Part shown: one piece after another, positions 44,019 to 52,783 of the stretch
How the letters are laid out: the number at the start of each line of letters is the position of its first letter
How positions within the stretch are numbered: the first letter of the stretch is position 1
Assembly (NCBI GenBank): GCA_030653975.1
Contig: JAURYH010000053.1
Location: forward strand, 1-64,000
Source of the DNA: Hydrogenophaga sp.
GTDB lineage: Bacteria > Pseudomonadota > Gammaproteobacteria > Burkholderiales > Burkholderiaceae_C
DNA: 64,000 nt
Direction of reading: 5' to 3'
Notes under the pieces: model-generated
Seen by the model: only the letters and a program-made list of their open reading frames with translations
Told to the model about the DNA's origin: nothing
Databases searched by the model: none
Made by a program: the position numbers and the translations under genes

Positions 44019-46076
44019 ATGCTGACCACCGACGACTCGCCGGAACCCCGCGGCGGGTGGTGGCGCCAGGCCTGGGCGTCGCTGCTGGAGCGCGCGTCCT
44101 TCTCCGGCGCCCATGGCCACCTGGTGAGTGTGCTGGTGGCGCTCTGCACGGCGTGGGCCAGCATCGGGCTGGCCAGCCTGATCGAGGGCGATGCGGGGTT
44201 GGCGGCGGTGGGGCTGGCCATCGATCCGCAGGGGGTCATGGACATCCAGACGGTGTCGGCGCTGCCGCCCACCGCGTTTGAACCCGTTGCCCCGGTGATG
44301 GCGCTGGGTCATTCCAGCGCGGCGCGCTGGTTTGAGGTGCAGGCCTCCGCGGCGACGCCGGGGGGTGTCGCCGTGGTGGTGGTGCAGCCCAGCTACCTCG
44401 ACGACGTGCGCATCTACGTCCCGGACCGCAGCACCGCGTCTGGCTGGCAGGTCCACCAGCAAGGCGACCGCATCGCCTTCGACCAGCGCATGCGCAAAGA
44501 CCTGGCCTTCAGCGCCGACATGCGGCTGGACCAGGGGCAGCGGGCGTTCGTGCGGGTGGTCACGCGCAACGCGCTCAACATCCGCGTTCGCCTGCTCAGC
44601 CCGCAGGCGGCGGACCGGGACAACGCGTTCACGCTCACGGGCGTGGGCCTGTACTGCGGCGCGGTGCTGGTCCTGGCCCTGGCTTCGGTGCTGTCTTCGG
44701 TACTCTACCGCGACCGGTTCTGGGCCGCCAATGCCCTGTTTCAGTTCGCCACGCTGGCGACCGTGGTCTTCTACTTCGGGCTGGGCAACCAGTTCCTGTT
44801 CCCTGGCCAGCCCCGGGCCGCCGACCTGGCGTCGGTGCTGAGTGGCTTCGTGCTGTTTTTCTGCGGCGCCCTGCTGTACCGGCTGCTGTACCAGCAGTAC
44901 GGAGCGCCCGCCTGGCTGCTGCGCCTGTGGTGGCTCACGTTGGCGGCGCTGCCGGTGCAACTGGTCCTGATCGCGCTGGACCGGGTCGATCTGGCCCTGC
45001 AGCTGAACAACGTTGTCATGCCGGCTTCCCTCGTGCTGGGCGTGTGCATGGTGCTGGCGCTGAAGTACCACGACGTTTTCCTGCTCAACCTCCTGCGGGT
45101 CAACATGGTGATCACCCTGGTGTTCCTGGTGCTGCTGTACGCCACCCACCTGGGCTGGCTGGACTCGGGAATCATGCAGCTCTACCCGGGGGTGTTCATC
45201 AACCTGCCGACCGCCGTGATCCTCCATCTGGTGCTGCTGCGCCGCGACGTCCTGCTGCGCCGCCAGCAACAGCTCGATCAGCGTGAGCTCGCGCTGATCC
45301 AGCAGCAGATACACATCGAGCGCCAGCGGCGCGAGGAAGACGAGTGCTTCCTGAGCATGTTGCTGCACGAAATCCGTTCACCCCTGTCCGTTGTGGCACT
45401 GTCCCGGGCGGCACTGGAGCGCAAGCTGCCCCAGGTCGACCACGCCACGCGCGACGCGGCGTTGCGCGATCTGCAGCGCATCGAGGTCTCGGTACAGCAG
45501 ATGCGCGAGGTGTTGCAGCAGGTGCAGGCCACGAGCGAGCTGGAGCACCGGATGAGCGCCGACGAGGGGTTTTCGACCAAGGCGGCGCTGGAAACCTGCG
45601 AGATGTCCATTCTGCTGGACCGTCTGGTGGCGGAGCACATCCGGCATGTGCGTGTGGATACCCTGCGCCTGTCCACGCTGGCGCAGGGCGACAGGTGGCT
45701 CGTGGCTGGCGGGCTGGAGCGGGTGCTGATGATGGTTCGAAACCTGGTGAACAACGCGATCAAGTATTCCGCGCCAGGATCCGTGGTCGTGCTGGATGTG
45801 GCGGTGCGAACGATGGCCTCAACGGGCAGGTCCCAGTGTGCTTTGTCGGTGGTCAATCAGGTGGGTGCGGTCGGCGCGCCGGACCTGCAGCGGCTGTTCA
45901 AAAAATACTACCGGGCGCCCAGTGCCCACCAGTATTCGGGTTCGGGGCTCGGGCTGTACTGGGTTCGGGGCATCGCCCAGATGCTGGGTGGCGACGTGAG
46001 CTGCAGCATGCAGGACAAGGAAGTGACCTTCACGCTGGAGCTGCCCATCGTGGCGGTCAAACCGGTGCGGCGCTGA
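44019..46076 (+). CDS. sensor histidine kinase with 7TM-DISM-like sensor
   Basis: Extracellular domain plus 7-TM block; H-box FLSMLLHEIRSPLSVVALSR; NLVNNAIKYS; SGSGLGLYWVRGIAQMLGG. Confidence 0.9.
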   Translation: MLTTDDSPEPRGGWWRQAWASLLERASFSGAHGHLVSVLVALCTAWASIGLASLIEGDAGLAAVGLAIDPQGVMDIQTVSALPPTAFEPVAPVMALGHSSAARWFEVQASAATPGGVAVVVVQPSYLDDVRIYVPDRSTASGWQVHQQGDRIAFDQRMRKDLAFSADMRLDQGQRAFVRVVTRNALNIRVRLLSPQAADRDNAFTLTGVGLYCGAVLVLALASVLSSVLYRDRFWAANALFQFATLATVVFYFGLGNQFLFPGQPRAADLASVLSGFVLFFCGALLYRLLYQQYGAPAWLLRLWWLTLAALPVQLVLIALDRVDLALQLNNVVMPASLVLGVCMVLALKYHDVFLLNLLRVNMVITLVFLVLLYATHLGWLDSGIMQLYPGVFINLPTAVILHLVLLRRDVLLRRQQQLDQRELALIQQQIHIERQRREEDECFLSMLLHEIRSPLSVVALSRAALERKLPQVDHATRDAALRDLQRIEVSVQQMREVLQQVQATSELEHRMSADEGFSTKAALETCEMSILLDRLVAEHIRHVRVDTLRLSTLAQGDRWLVAGGLERVLMMVRNLVNNAIKYSAPGSVVVLDVAVRTMASTGRSQCALSVVNQVGAVGAPDLQRLFKKYYRAPSAHQYSGSGLGLYWVRGIAQMLGGDVSCSMQDKEVTFTLELPIVAVKPVRR

Positions 46077-46137
46077 CTGGGCCGCCCGGCATCGGTGTTC
46101 GATTTTTCCGCCGCCAGGCGGGGACAAGGTGTGATGG

Positions 46138-46842
46138 ATGTGGGATGTACTGGTTTGTGAAGACTTCACCGATTTGCGCGAAGCCCTGGTGGACTTCCTC
46201 CACGACAGCGGCCACTGGCGGGTTCGCGCGGTGAGCGATGGGCAGGGCGTGCGCCTGGCCTTGGCCGAGCACGTGCCCGACGTGATGTTGCTTGACGTCG
46301 GGCTGCCCCAGGAAAGCGGCACCGAGGTGGCGCGCTGGGTCAAGGCGGCCCACCCGGGGCTGGGCATCGTCATGCTGTCCGGACGCAGTTCGCCGGCCGA
46401 TCGCCTGGCAGGCTGGCGCTGCGGGGCCGATGTGTACCTGCTCAAGCCCGCCGAGATGGAAGAGGTGGAACTGGCGCTGACGGCCCTGGTGAAGCGCGGC
46501 CAGCCGCTGGCCGCCGGGTCTGTGTCCGCCGCTCCCCTGCCGGTGCTGCAGGTCGCCAGGGGCCAGCTGGTCTGCCCCGGTGGCGAGCCCTGCCAACTGA
46601 CCGCCCGCGAAGCCATGCTGCTGCACGCGCTGGCCTTGTCGCACGGCACCGTGGTGGAAAGCGAGACCCTCAGGCGTCTGCTGTGGTCCGATCTGGAAGA
46701 AGACATTGACCACAACAACGCCCTGTTTTCGCTGGTCCGGCGCCTGCGCCGAAAGCTCGATGGCATGGGTTTTCCCGCGGATGCGCTCAACGCCGTGCGG
46801 GGCCGGGGCTATCGGCTGGCCTGCCCGCTGCGGTTCGAATAA
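46138..46842 (+). CDS. response regulator (OmpR-like, receiver + winged helix)
   Basis: DVLVCEDFTDLREALVDFL; PDVMLLDVGLPQESG; C-terminal FSLVRRLRRKLDGMGFPADALNAVRGRGYRLACPL. Confidence 0.92.
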   Translation: MWDVLVCEDFTDLREALVDFLHDSGHWRVRAVSDGQGVRLALAEHVPDVMLLDVGLPQESGTEVARWVKAAHPGLGIVMLSGRSSPADRLAGWRCGADVYLLKPAEMEEVELALTALVKRGQPLAAGSVSAAPLPVLQVARGQLVCPGGEPCQLTAREAMLLHALALSHGTVVESETLRRLLWSDLEEDIDHNNALFSLVRRLRRKLDGMGFPADALNAVRGRGYRLACPLRFE

Positions 46843-46893
46843 CCACACCGGCGCCCGCCCGGCACCGGACCCTGCTCGGGTCGCCGTGCCACA

Positions 46894-46919
46894 CACGCCG
46901 TGCACCGCAGCACGGCGTG
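46894..46919. terminator. perfect 10-bp stem hairpin after response regulator gene
   Basis: CACGCCGTGC-ACCGCA-GCACGGCGTG; no clear U tract. Confidence 0.5.
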
Positions 46920-46980
46920 CAATACATCACGCCTGAAACGACTTTGACCGGGCTGCAGGACCTTTATCAAGGTATTCCAG

Positions 46981-47010
46981 GGTTGTGACAGGTTGTGACA
47001 GGTTGTGACA
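46981..47010. promoter_or_regulatory. three perfect tandem 10-bp repeats upstream of pilus operon
   Basis: GGTTGTGACA x3 followed by degenerate GATTGGGCAA. Confidence 0.75.
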
Positions 47011-47071
47011 GATTGGGCAAAAACGCAGTCCATAGACTTGTGGTGGTTACAAAAATCACTGGAGAGTCTTC

Positions 47072-47887
47072 ATGAAGCGTGAATTTGAGCGATTCGGTGG
47101 TGTTGCTGGAAAGCAACGCCAAGGCGGTTTCACCCTGGTGGAGCTGTCGGTGGTGCTGGCCGTCATCGGCCTGATCATTGGCGCCATGGCCATCGGCAAG
47201 GATGTGCAGCGCAATGCGGAGTTCACCAAGGTCAAGAACAAGTTCATTGACCAGTGGGAGCAGTCCTACAACCAGTATTACCAGCGCACCGGCGTGGTCG
47301 TGGGCGACGACCAGGTGGCGCCGCGCCTGATGGTCAACGGCGCCGCCTATGTGGCTGGCGGTGTTCTTCCGATCTCGGGAGGCAACATGACCGCGGTCGT
47401 GGCCCCGCCCCGGGTGTGCGACAAGGCCGACAACGCGGCCATGACCGTACGCACCGCCGCCGCGGCCGTTACCTTGCGCACACAGATGACGCAGGCCGGC
47501 ATCCGCATGCCGCCCGGCCGTGCCGAGGGTTTTGAAGACCGTTACGTCTACCTCGACAGCAACGGCAACCCGCAGGAGGTGCAGGTCTGCTTCCAGTGGA
47601 ACAACCCCAGCGCCCCCGAGGGCGCGGGCAACGTGATGATCGTCTCGGGCCTCACGCCCGAGCTGGCGCGCATGCTCGACCAGATGGTCGACGGCAAGCC
47701 CGATGCCCAGGAGGGCCGATTCCGCCTGCAGGGCGTGGCCAACGGCACGCCGAACGCGCCCGGCGTGCAGTGGAACCGCACCAACGACGACACGGTGGCC
47801 AGCGGCGCCGGTGCCGCGGGCGACAACCTTCAGCGCGACGAAAGCCAGGTGGTGACCGTGGTCGCTGTCTACAAGATGAACCAGTGA
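47072..47887 (+). CDS. prepilin-type protein, major-pilin-like paralog 1
   Basis: RQGG^FTLVELSVVLAVIGLIIGAMAIG; tandem paralog of the next gene. Confidence 0.88.
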   Translation: MKREFERFGGVAGKQRQGGFTLVELSVVLAVIGLIIGAMAIGKDVQRNAEFTKVKNKFIDQWEQSYNQYYQRTGVVVGDDQVAPRLMVNGAAYVAGGVLPISGGNMTAVVAPPRVCDKADNAAMTVRTAAAAVTLRTQMTQAGIRMPPGRAEGFEDRYVYLDSNGNPQEVQVCFQWNNPSAPEGAGNVMIVSGLTPELARMLDQMVDGKPDAQEGRFRLQGVANGTPNAPGVQWNRTNDDTVASGAGAAGDNLQRDESQVVTVVAVYKMNQ

Positions 47888-47925
47888 CCCCCAGCCCTCA
47901 CTCCTCACTCTTCGGGAACAACGCC

Positions 47926-48822
47926 ATGACCCCTTCTTCCAAAACCCGCCGGAGCGCCCAGTCGGGCTTCACATTGATCGAGCTGACCCTGGTGTTGGCG
48001 GTGATCGGTCTGATCATCGGTGCCATCGCCATCGGCAAGGACGTGCAGCGCAACGCCGAATACACCAAGGTCTCCAACAAATTCCTGGAGCAGTGGAAGA
48101 TGGCGTACGACCAGTACTACCAGCGCACCGGCACCGTGGTCGGTGACTGCCAGCAGGCACCCACCTACATGATCAACGGCGCCGAAACCACGATTGGTAA
48201 CGCGGGTGCGTGCCAGCGCAACGGTGGCCAGGCCGTCGCCGGCATTCCCGAGAACTTCTCCGGCACCGGCGCCAAGATCTGCGAAGGCCAGGGTTACGCC
48301 GTGAACCAGACCGGCGCGGGCGACACCGCGCTGGCCGTGCAGACGCTGCGTACGCTCATGACCCGCCACGGCGTGCGTCTGCCGCCGGGCCGCGGCGAGG
48401 GGCATGAAGACCGCTACGTCTACCAGGACACCAACGGCAACTCCACCGAAGTGCAGGTGTGCTTCCAGTGGAACCCGGCGGGCACCGCCAGCGGTGCCGG
48501 CAACGTCATGGTGGTGCGGGGGCTCACGCCCGACCTGGCCCGCTACATGGACCAGCTGGTCGACGGCAAGCCCGACTCGCGCGAAGGCCGCTTCCGCATC
48601 CAGGACCGTGCGGCCCACACCCAGACCACCGACGCCAATGCCCCGGGCACGTCCTGGGAGGCCAACAACACCATCGCCAGCAACATCGACGGCAACAACC
48701 AGAGTGGCAACGACCCCACAGCCGTGGGGCCGAACAACCCCAACGCGGCGACTGCCACCGGTCGGCAGTACGACGAAGACCGCGTCACGCTGCTGACCGC
48801 CCACTGGATGATGGATCAGTAA
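47926..48822 (+). CDS. prepilin-type protein, major-pilin-like paralog 2
   Basis: AQSG^FTLIELTLVLAVIGLIIGAIAIGKDVQRNAEYTKVSNKF. Confidence 0.88.
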   Translation: MTPSSKTRRSAQSGFTLIELTLVLAVIGLIIGAIAIGKDVQRNAEYTKVSNKFLEQWKMAYDQYYQRTGTVVGDCQQAPTYMINGAETTIGNAGACQRNGGQAVAGIPENFSGTGAKICEGQGYAVNQTGAGDTALAVQTLRTLMTRHGVRLPPGRGEGHEDRYVYQDTNGNSTEVQVCFQWNPAGTASGAGNVMVVRGLTPDLARYMDQLVDGKPDSREGRFRIQDRAAHTQTTDANAPGTSWEANNTIASNIDGNNQSGNDPTAVGPNNPNAATATGRQYDEDRVTLLTAHWMMDQ

Positions 48823-49302
48823 ATGGCCACGTCTCGTCATCGACGTCTGGTCGTCCTCGGCGCTGTGACCGTCGCCCTGGCGGTGGCGGCGTGGCTGGCC
48901 ATGAGCCAGGTTTCGCAGCTGAACCAGGCCCGCGCACAGGTGGCCGCCACCCGGGCCGAGCTGGGCCAACTGCGGGGCCTGATGCCCGTGGTGGAGCAGC
49001 GCGAGCGTTACGCGCGCCAGGACGCCGAGATCCGCGTGCTGGCCGAGCGCGAGGGCTTCGATCCTGCCCGCTGGAGCAGCCGTCGTGTCCAGCGTGCGCC
49101 TTCAGCGGTGCCGCGCCTGGAGGCCGAACGCCTGCTGAGCCAGCAGCTCGGCGGTAGCGCCCTCCAGTGGTTTGTCGCCGATCGTTTCGACGTGTCGGTG
49201 GTCAGCCCCACGGCGGGCCTGTTCACGCCAGCATTGCCCGATGACCGGGGGTTCAGTCTGGAACTCTCCGGTGTTGTCTATTTTCCGTTGGGTGCCCAAT
49301 GA
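48823..49302 (+). CDS. small inner-membrane assembly protein (PilO/GspM/MshJ-like position)
   Basis: One N-terminal TM plus coiled coil; synteny. Confidence 0.55.
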   Translation: MATSRHRRLVVLGAVTVALAVAAWLAMSQVSQLNQARAQVAATRAELGQLRGLMPVVEQRERYARQDAEIRVLAEREGFDPARWSSRRVQRAPSAVPRLEAERLLSQQLGGSALQWFVADRFDVSVVSPTAGLFTPALPDDRGFSLELSGVVYFPLGAQ

Positions 49303-50588
49303 AACCTGACCAGATCATTCTTGTCTGCGCGCAGGGTTGGTTCCAGCTCGCGCAGGGCCGGTGCCGTGAGCTGCAGCCCTGGACCGACGTCAAGGGCTCG
49401 GCGCTCGTCGTGGTGGAGTTCGCCCAGTCGCAGATCGGTGTGCAGGCCTGCAAGGGCAAGGCCGAATACGCCGCGGCCATCATCGAAAAATCGGTGCGCG
49501 CCGAAGGCGCCGTGGACGGCCCGCTGCAGGTGTTCGTGCACCGGCAGATCCGCCACACCGACAGCAGCTCGGTGCTGTACACCGCCATTCCGCTGGAGCT
49601 GTGGCAACAGTTCCAGACCTGGTCGAAGCAGCAGCCCGACCATTGCCTGATCGTGCCGCTGGCGGGCCTGTTCCTGGGCCAGGCCGCGGACGAGCAGTTG
49701 CAGGTGCTGCACCTGGGCTCTCAGCTGCACGCGTTCAGCGCGGCCGGTGGCAAGATGCATTACGCTGGCGCGACGGCCATCGGCAGCGAGCCCGCCGACC
49801 TGCACGCCCCCTTGCGCACCGTGGTGACGCAGCTCAAGGCCAGTGGCTGGACCGGCGCGCCCAAGGGCGCGTGCTGGGGTGGTGTGCTGTCCGACGATCT
49901 GGATGTGGAGCGTGGTCTGCTCGGCCGGCTGGCCGAAGCGGGCCTGAACGACGTGCGCCTGATGCCGCACGAGTCGTTCCTCAACGGCGACGCCACCTGC
50001 GCCACCGTGCTGCCGCACCTGCTCGACGCGATGGATTCGAAAGCGATCCAGGCGCCCTGGCTGGGCCGCATGGCCTGGCTCAGCGAAAGCTATGTGATGC
50101 CGCTGGCCGCATTGATCGCGGTGATGACGCTGGGGCTGGGTGCCTTTGCCCTTTTCTCGAACCACCTGATGGCACAGGAGCAGACCACCCTGCAGGCCCT
50201 GCAGGGCGAAACGGAGCAGCTGCGCCAGCGCGTGAGCCAGGTCGGCCAGGCCAGTGCCTCGGCCCTCGGTCCCGAGGCGGCCACCTTTGTGCGCCAGCTC
50301 GGCTTCGCCGCGGTCCACGACCCGATCCAGATGCTCGCCACGGTGCGCCAGGCGGCGCGCCCCGGCGTTCGGGTGCAGCGTGTCCAGTTGGTCAGGACCG
50401 ACAGCCAGGCCAGGCCCCGCTTCCGTGTGGACGGTGTGGTGGACGGCCCGGCCAACCGGGAATTGCGCCGCTTTCTGGCCGAGTTGCTGGCCCAGGGCTG
50501 GCAGGCCGAATCGGTGTCTCCCAACGACGGCTCGCCGGGGGCGTTCGCCTACCTGTTGAAACCGGCCGCGCCGGGCAAGAGCATCTGA
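49299..50588 (+). CDS. PilM/PilN (GspL/MshI)-like assembly protein
   Basis: Cytoplasmic domain, one TM (YVMPLAALIAVMTLGLGAFALFS), coiled coil and periplasmic domain; synteny. Confidence 0.6.
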   Translation: MKPDQIILVCAQGWFQLAQGRCRELQPWTDVKGSALVVVEFAQSQIGVQACKGKAEYAAAIIEKSVRAEGAVDGPLQVFVHRQIRHTDSSSVLYTAIPLELWQQFQTWSKQQPDHCLIVPLAGLFLGQAADEQLQVLHLGSQLHAFSAAGGKMHYAGATAIGSEPADLHAPLRTVVTQLKASGWTGAPKGACWGGVLSDDLDVERGLLGRLAEAGLNDVRLMPHESFLNGDATCATVLPHLLDAMDSKAIQAPWLGRMAWLSESYVMPLAALIAVMTLGLGAFALFSNHLMAQEQTTLQALQGETEQLRQRVSQVGQASASALGPEAATFVRQLGFAAVHDPIQMLATVRQAARPGVRVQRVQLVRTDSQARPRFRVDGVVDGPANRELRRFLAELLAQGWQAESVSPNDGSPGAFAYLLKPAAPGKSI

Positions 50589-50687
50589 GCGCCCGAGTCG
50601 ACCCCGGCCCGTGAGTGGAAGGCCCGTCGGTTGACGGCTCCCTGGTCCGGTGGCTTTTTCCGAGTACAGCATCCAGCGATACAGCCC

Positions 50688-51287
50688 ATGAAATACGTAG
50701 CCCTGACTCTCACCACCGCCGCCACGGCGCTGCTGGTACTGGCGATGGCGGGCATTGCCCAGCAGATCGGCGGCAACAGCCGGCCGATGCCGCCCCTGCA
50801 GGTCTCGCTCAGCCCCCTGAGCGAGCAGCAGATGCGCGAGCAGGACGAGGTCAAAAACGCCCTGGTGGCCTTGCGCGGAGCGGCCGCGGGCCGTCCGTAC
50901 GGGCTGGCCCAGATCGGCCGGACGCCGGCCGCTCCGGTGGACCAGGGTGTGCAGGCGCAGGCGGACTACGGCAGCATCTTTGCCCTGCCGCTGGAGGTGG
51001 CCGCAGCCAGACCGGTGAAAGCGAGCCCGAGGCCAGAGCGGGTCGCGCTCTCGGCCGTGCCCCTGCCGCGTGTGAGCGTGGTGCTTCGTGACGGCAGCGA
51101 AGGCAAGGCCGTGGTTGATGGGTATCTGGTGGGCGTGGGCGACCAGGTGGCGGGCGGTCTCGTGGTCAAGTCCATCCGCATCGAGTCGGTCACGTTCTCC
51201 GCCCGTGGCGAAGAGATCGATGTCGCCGTCCCGCTGGAGCGCCTGCGCGTGCTGGGCGCCTTTCCTTCGCGGTCCAAAGGCAATTGA
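50688..51287 (+). CDS. PilP/MshK-like pilus assembly protein
   Basis: N-terminal TM; HR-like RVSVVLRDGSEGKAVVDGYLVGVGDQVAGGLVVKSIRIESVTFSARGEEIDVAV. Confidence 0.6.
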   Translation: MKYVALTLTTAATALLVLAMAGIAQQIGGNSRPMPPLQVSLSPLSEQQMREQDEVKNALVALRGAAAGRPYGLAQIGRTPAAPVDQGVQAQADYGSIFALPLEVAAARPVKASPRPERVALSAVPLPRVSVVLRDGSEGKAVVDGYLVGVGDQVAGGLVVKSIRIESVTFSARGEEIDVAVPLERLRVLGAFPSRSKGN

Positions 51288-51958
51288 TGAACAAGGGCGT
51301 GCTCGTCGGAGGTGGGCTGGGCTTGCTGCTGCTGGCCTTTCTGGCCGGTGTCTGGCTGTCCAGGCCGGCCTCGGAACCTGGTCTGGGTGTGGCGCGGCCT
51401 GGCGCGCCTCAGATCCGCTTGCCGGCCGGCGGCGCGCTGGACGCGCCCGCGGGCCCGCCAGGTTCGTCTGCCGATGCACCGACGCCGTCCACCAGCGCCG
51501 CGCCGCCCGGGCCTGGGCTGGGCGCTGAAGGCAGCGCCGCACCCTGGACCGTGGCCCCCCCGGCACAGGCCCAGGCCAGTGGCCCGGCCCTGACGCGCGA
51601 GCAGCGCCGCCAGATCCGGGCCCGGATTCGCGTGAAGGTCAACGAGCTGCTGAGCAAAGGGCCCCAGCTGTCGCTGGCCGAGACGCAGGGGTTGCTTGAC
51701 GAGATCGAGACGCTGGGGCAGGGCCAGTTCGATCCGCGGTACTTCCAGGTCATGCGGCAGATGATCCAGCACAGCGTGACGACCCAGCGGCTGAGCGAGG
51801 AACTGGGCCGCATCGCCCAGAGCACCGCGCCCAAGGACGTGGCGCGCCGCCAGGCCATCCTGGGCGAGTTGCGCGACATCAGCGACCGCATGGCCAACGA
51901 CGCGAAGACCATGCAGTCGTACTCGCGCGACCTGCTGGCCGGTCAGCAGAAACCCTGA
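51287..51958 (+). CDS. hypothetical membrane-anchored protein in pilus operon
   Basis: N-terminal TM (VLVGGGLGLLLLAFLAGVWLS), Pro/Ala linker, helical C-terminus; TGATG overlap. Confidence 0.65.
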   Translation: MNKGVLVGGGLGLLLLAFLAGVWLSRPASEPGLGVARPGAPQIRLPAGGALDAPAGPPGSSADAPTPSTSAAPPGPGLGAEGSAAPWTVAPPAQAQASGPALTREQRRQIRARIRVKVNELLSKGPQLSLAETQGLLDEIETLGQGQFDPRYFQVMRQMIQHSVTTQRLSEELGRIAQSTAPKDVARRQAILGELRDISDRMANDAKTMQSYSRDLLAGQQKP

Positions 51959-51970
51959 GCGAGTACCGCC

Positions 51971-52738
51971 ATGCACGCCGCCCGCTCCCGCCGACCCGCA
52001 CAGACAGGCTTCACCTTCTTGGAGATGGCTGTGGTGCTGGTCGTGGGCGGCTTGCTGAGCTGGGCCGCTTTTTCCGCCTACGACACGGTGCTCGATGCCA
52101 AGGACCGCCGGCAGGCTCAGGACATGGCCCGGCAGGTGCAGTCGCAGCTGCGCGCCTTCGCCTTGCGGCACGGCCGACTGCCATGCCCCGACGCCAGCGT
52201 CGCGGGCACGGGCCTGGAGAGCCTGGTCGGCGGTGTCTGCGGCAACGGCAACCGGATCGGTTGGTTCCCCTATGTCAGCGTGGGCGCTGGCCTGCCCGTG
52301 GCCGAATACCGCGCCCGTTACGCCGTGTACCGCGCGCCCAACGCCAGCGCGGCGGCCGACGCGGACCTGGCGCTTGCCCTGGAGCGCACCGGCGACGCGA
52401 TCGGCCATGTGAACCACAGCGACGCGGGCGACCTGATCGTGGCGCTGAACAACGTGGCTGGCCTGGCGCTGGCGAGCGACCAACCCTACCTGAGCGGCGA
52501 CGGTGGCGTGGCCGGCGCGGTGGACTGCACCGCCAACCGGCTGATGTCGGTCGCCTACTGGATCGTGGTGCCGCTCAAGGACCGCAGCGGTGACGGTGAG
52601 CGGCTGGACCCACCGCATGCCAGCACCGGTCCGTGTGTGTTCAGCCCGGGCACCCCCGTCAGTGCCACCAACGACGACGTCGTTCTTTCCGAGTCGCCAG
52701 CGCAGCTGGCCGGTTGGCTGCGCCAGAGCCTGCCCTGA
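51971..52738 (+). CDS. prepilin-type minor pseudopilin with RLPCPD motif
   Basis: AQTG^FTFLEMAVVLVVGGLL; FALRHGRLPCPDASVAGTGLE. Confidence 0.8.
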   Translation: MHAARSRRPAQTGFTFLEMAVVLVVGGLLSWAAFSAYDTVLDAKDRRQAQDMARQVQSQLRAFALRHGRLPCPDASVAGTGLESLVGGVCGNGNRIGWFPYVSVGAGLPVAEYRARYAVYRAPNASAAADADLALALERTGDAIGHVNHSDAGDLIVALNNVAGLALASDQPYLSGDGGVAGAVDCTANRLMSVAYWIVVPLKDRSGDGERLDPPHASTGPCVFSPGTPVSATNDDVVLSESPAQLAGWLRQSLP

Positions 52739-52783
52739 GCCACCGCCCTTTCCTTCACCGTTTTCTCTGCTTCAAAGACCGCC

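Noticed and set aside
42276-45368. 1030-aa minus-strand ORF
   Set aside because: Low-complexity His/Gln/Arg/Gly composition and antisense to the kinase and DsbA genes; only the 42380-43201 frame has AroE homology.
46981-47010. CRISPR-like or iteron array
   Set aside because: Only three 10-bp head-to-tail units with no spacers, cas genes or rep gene; better explained as a regulator binding array.
49278-51566. 762-aa minus-strand ORF
   Set aside because: Antisense to pilus assembly genes whose operon overlaps and signal/TM segments are coherent.
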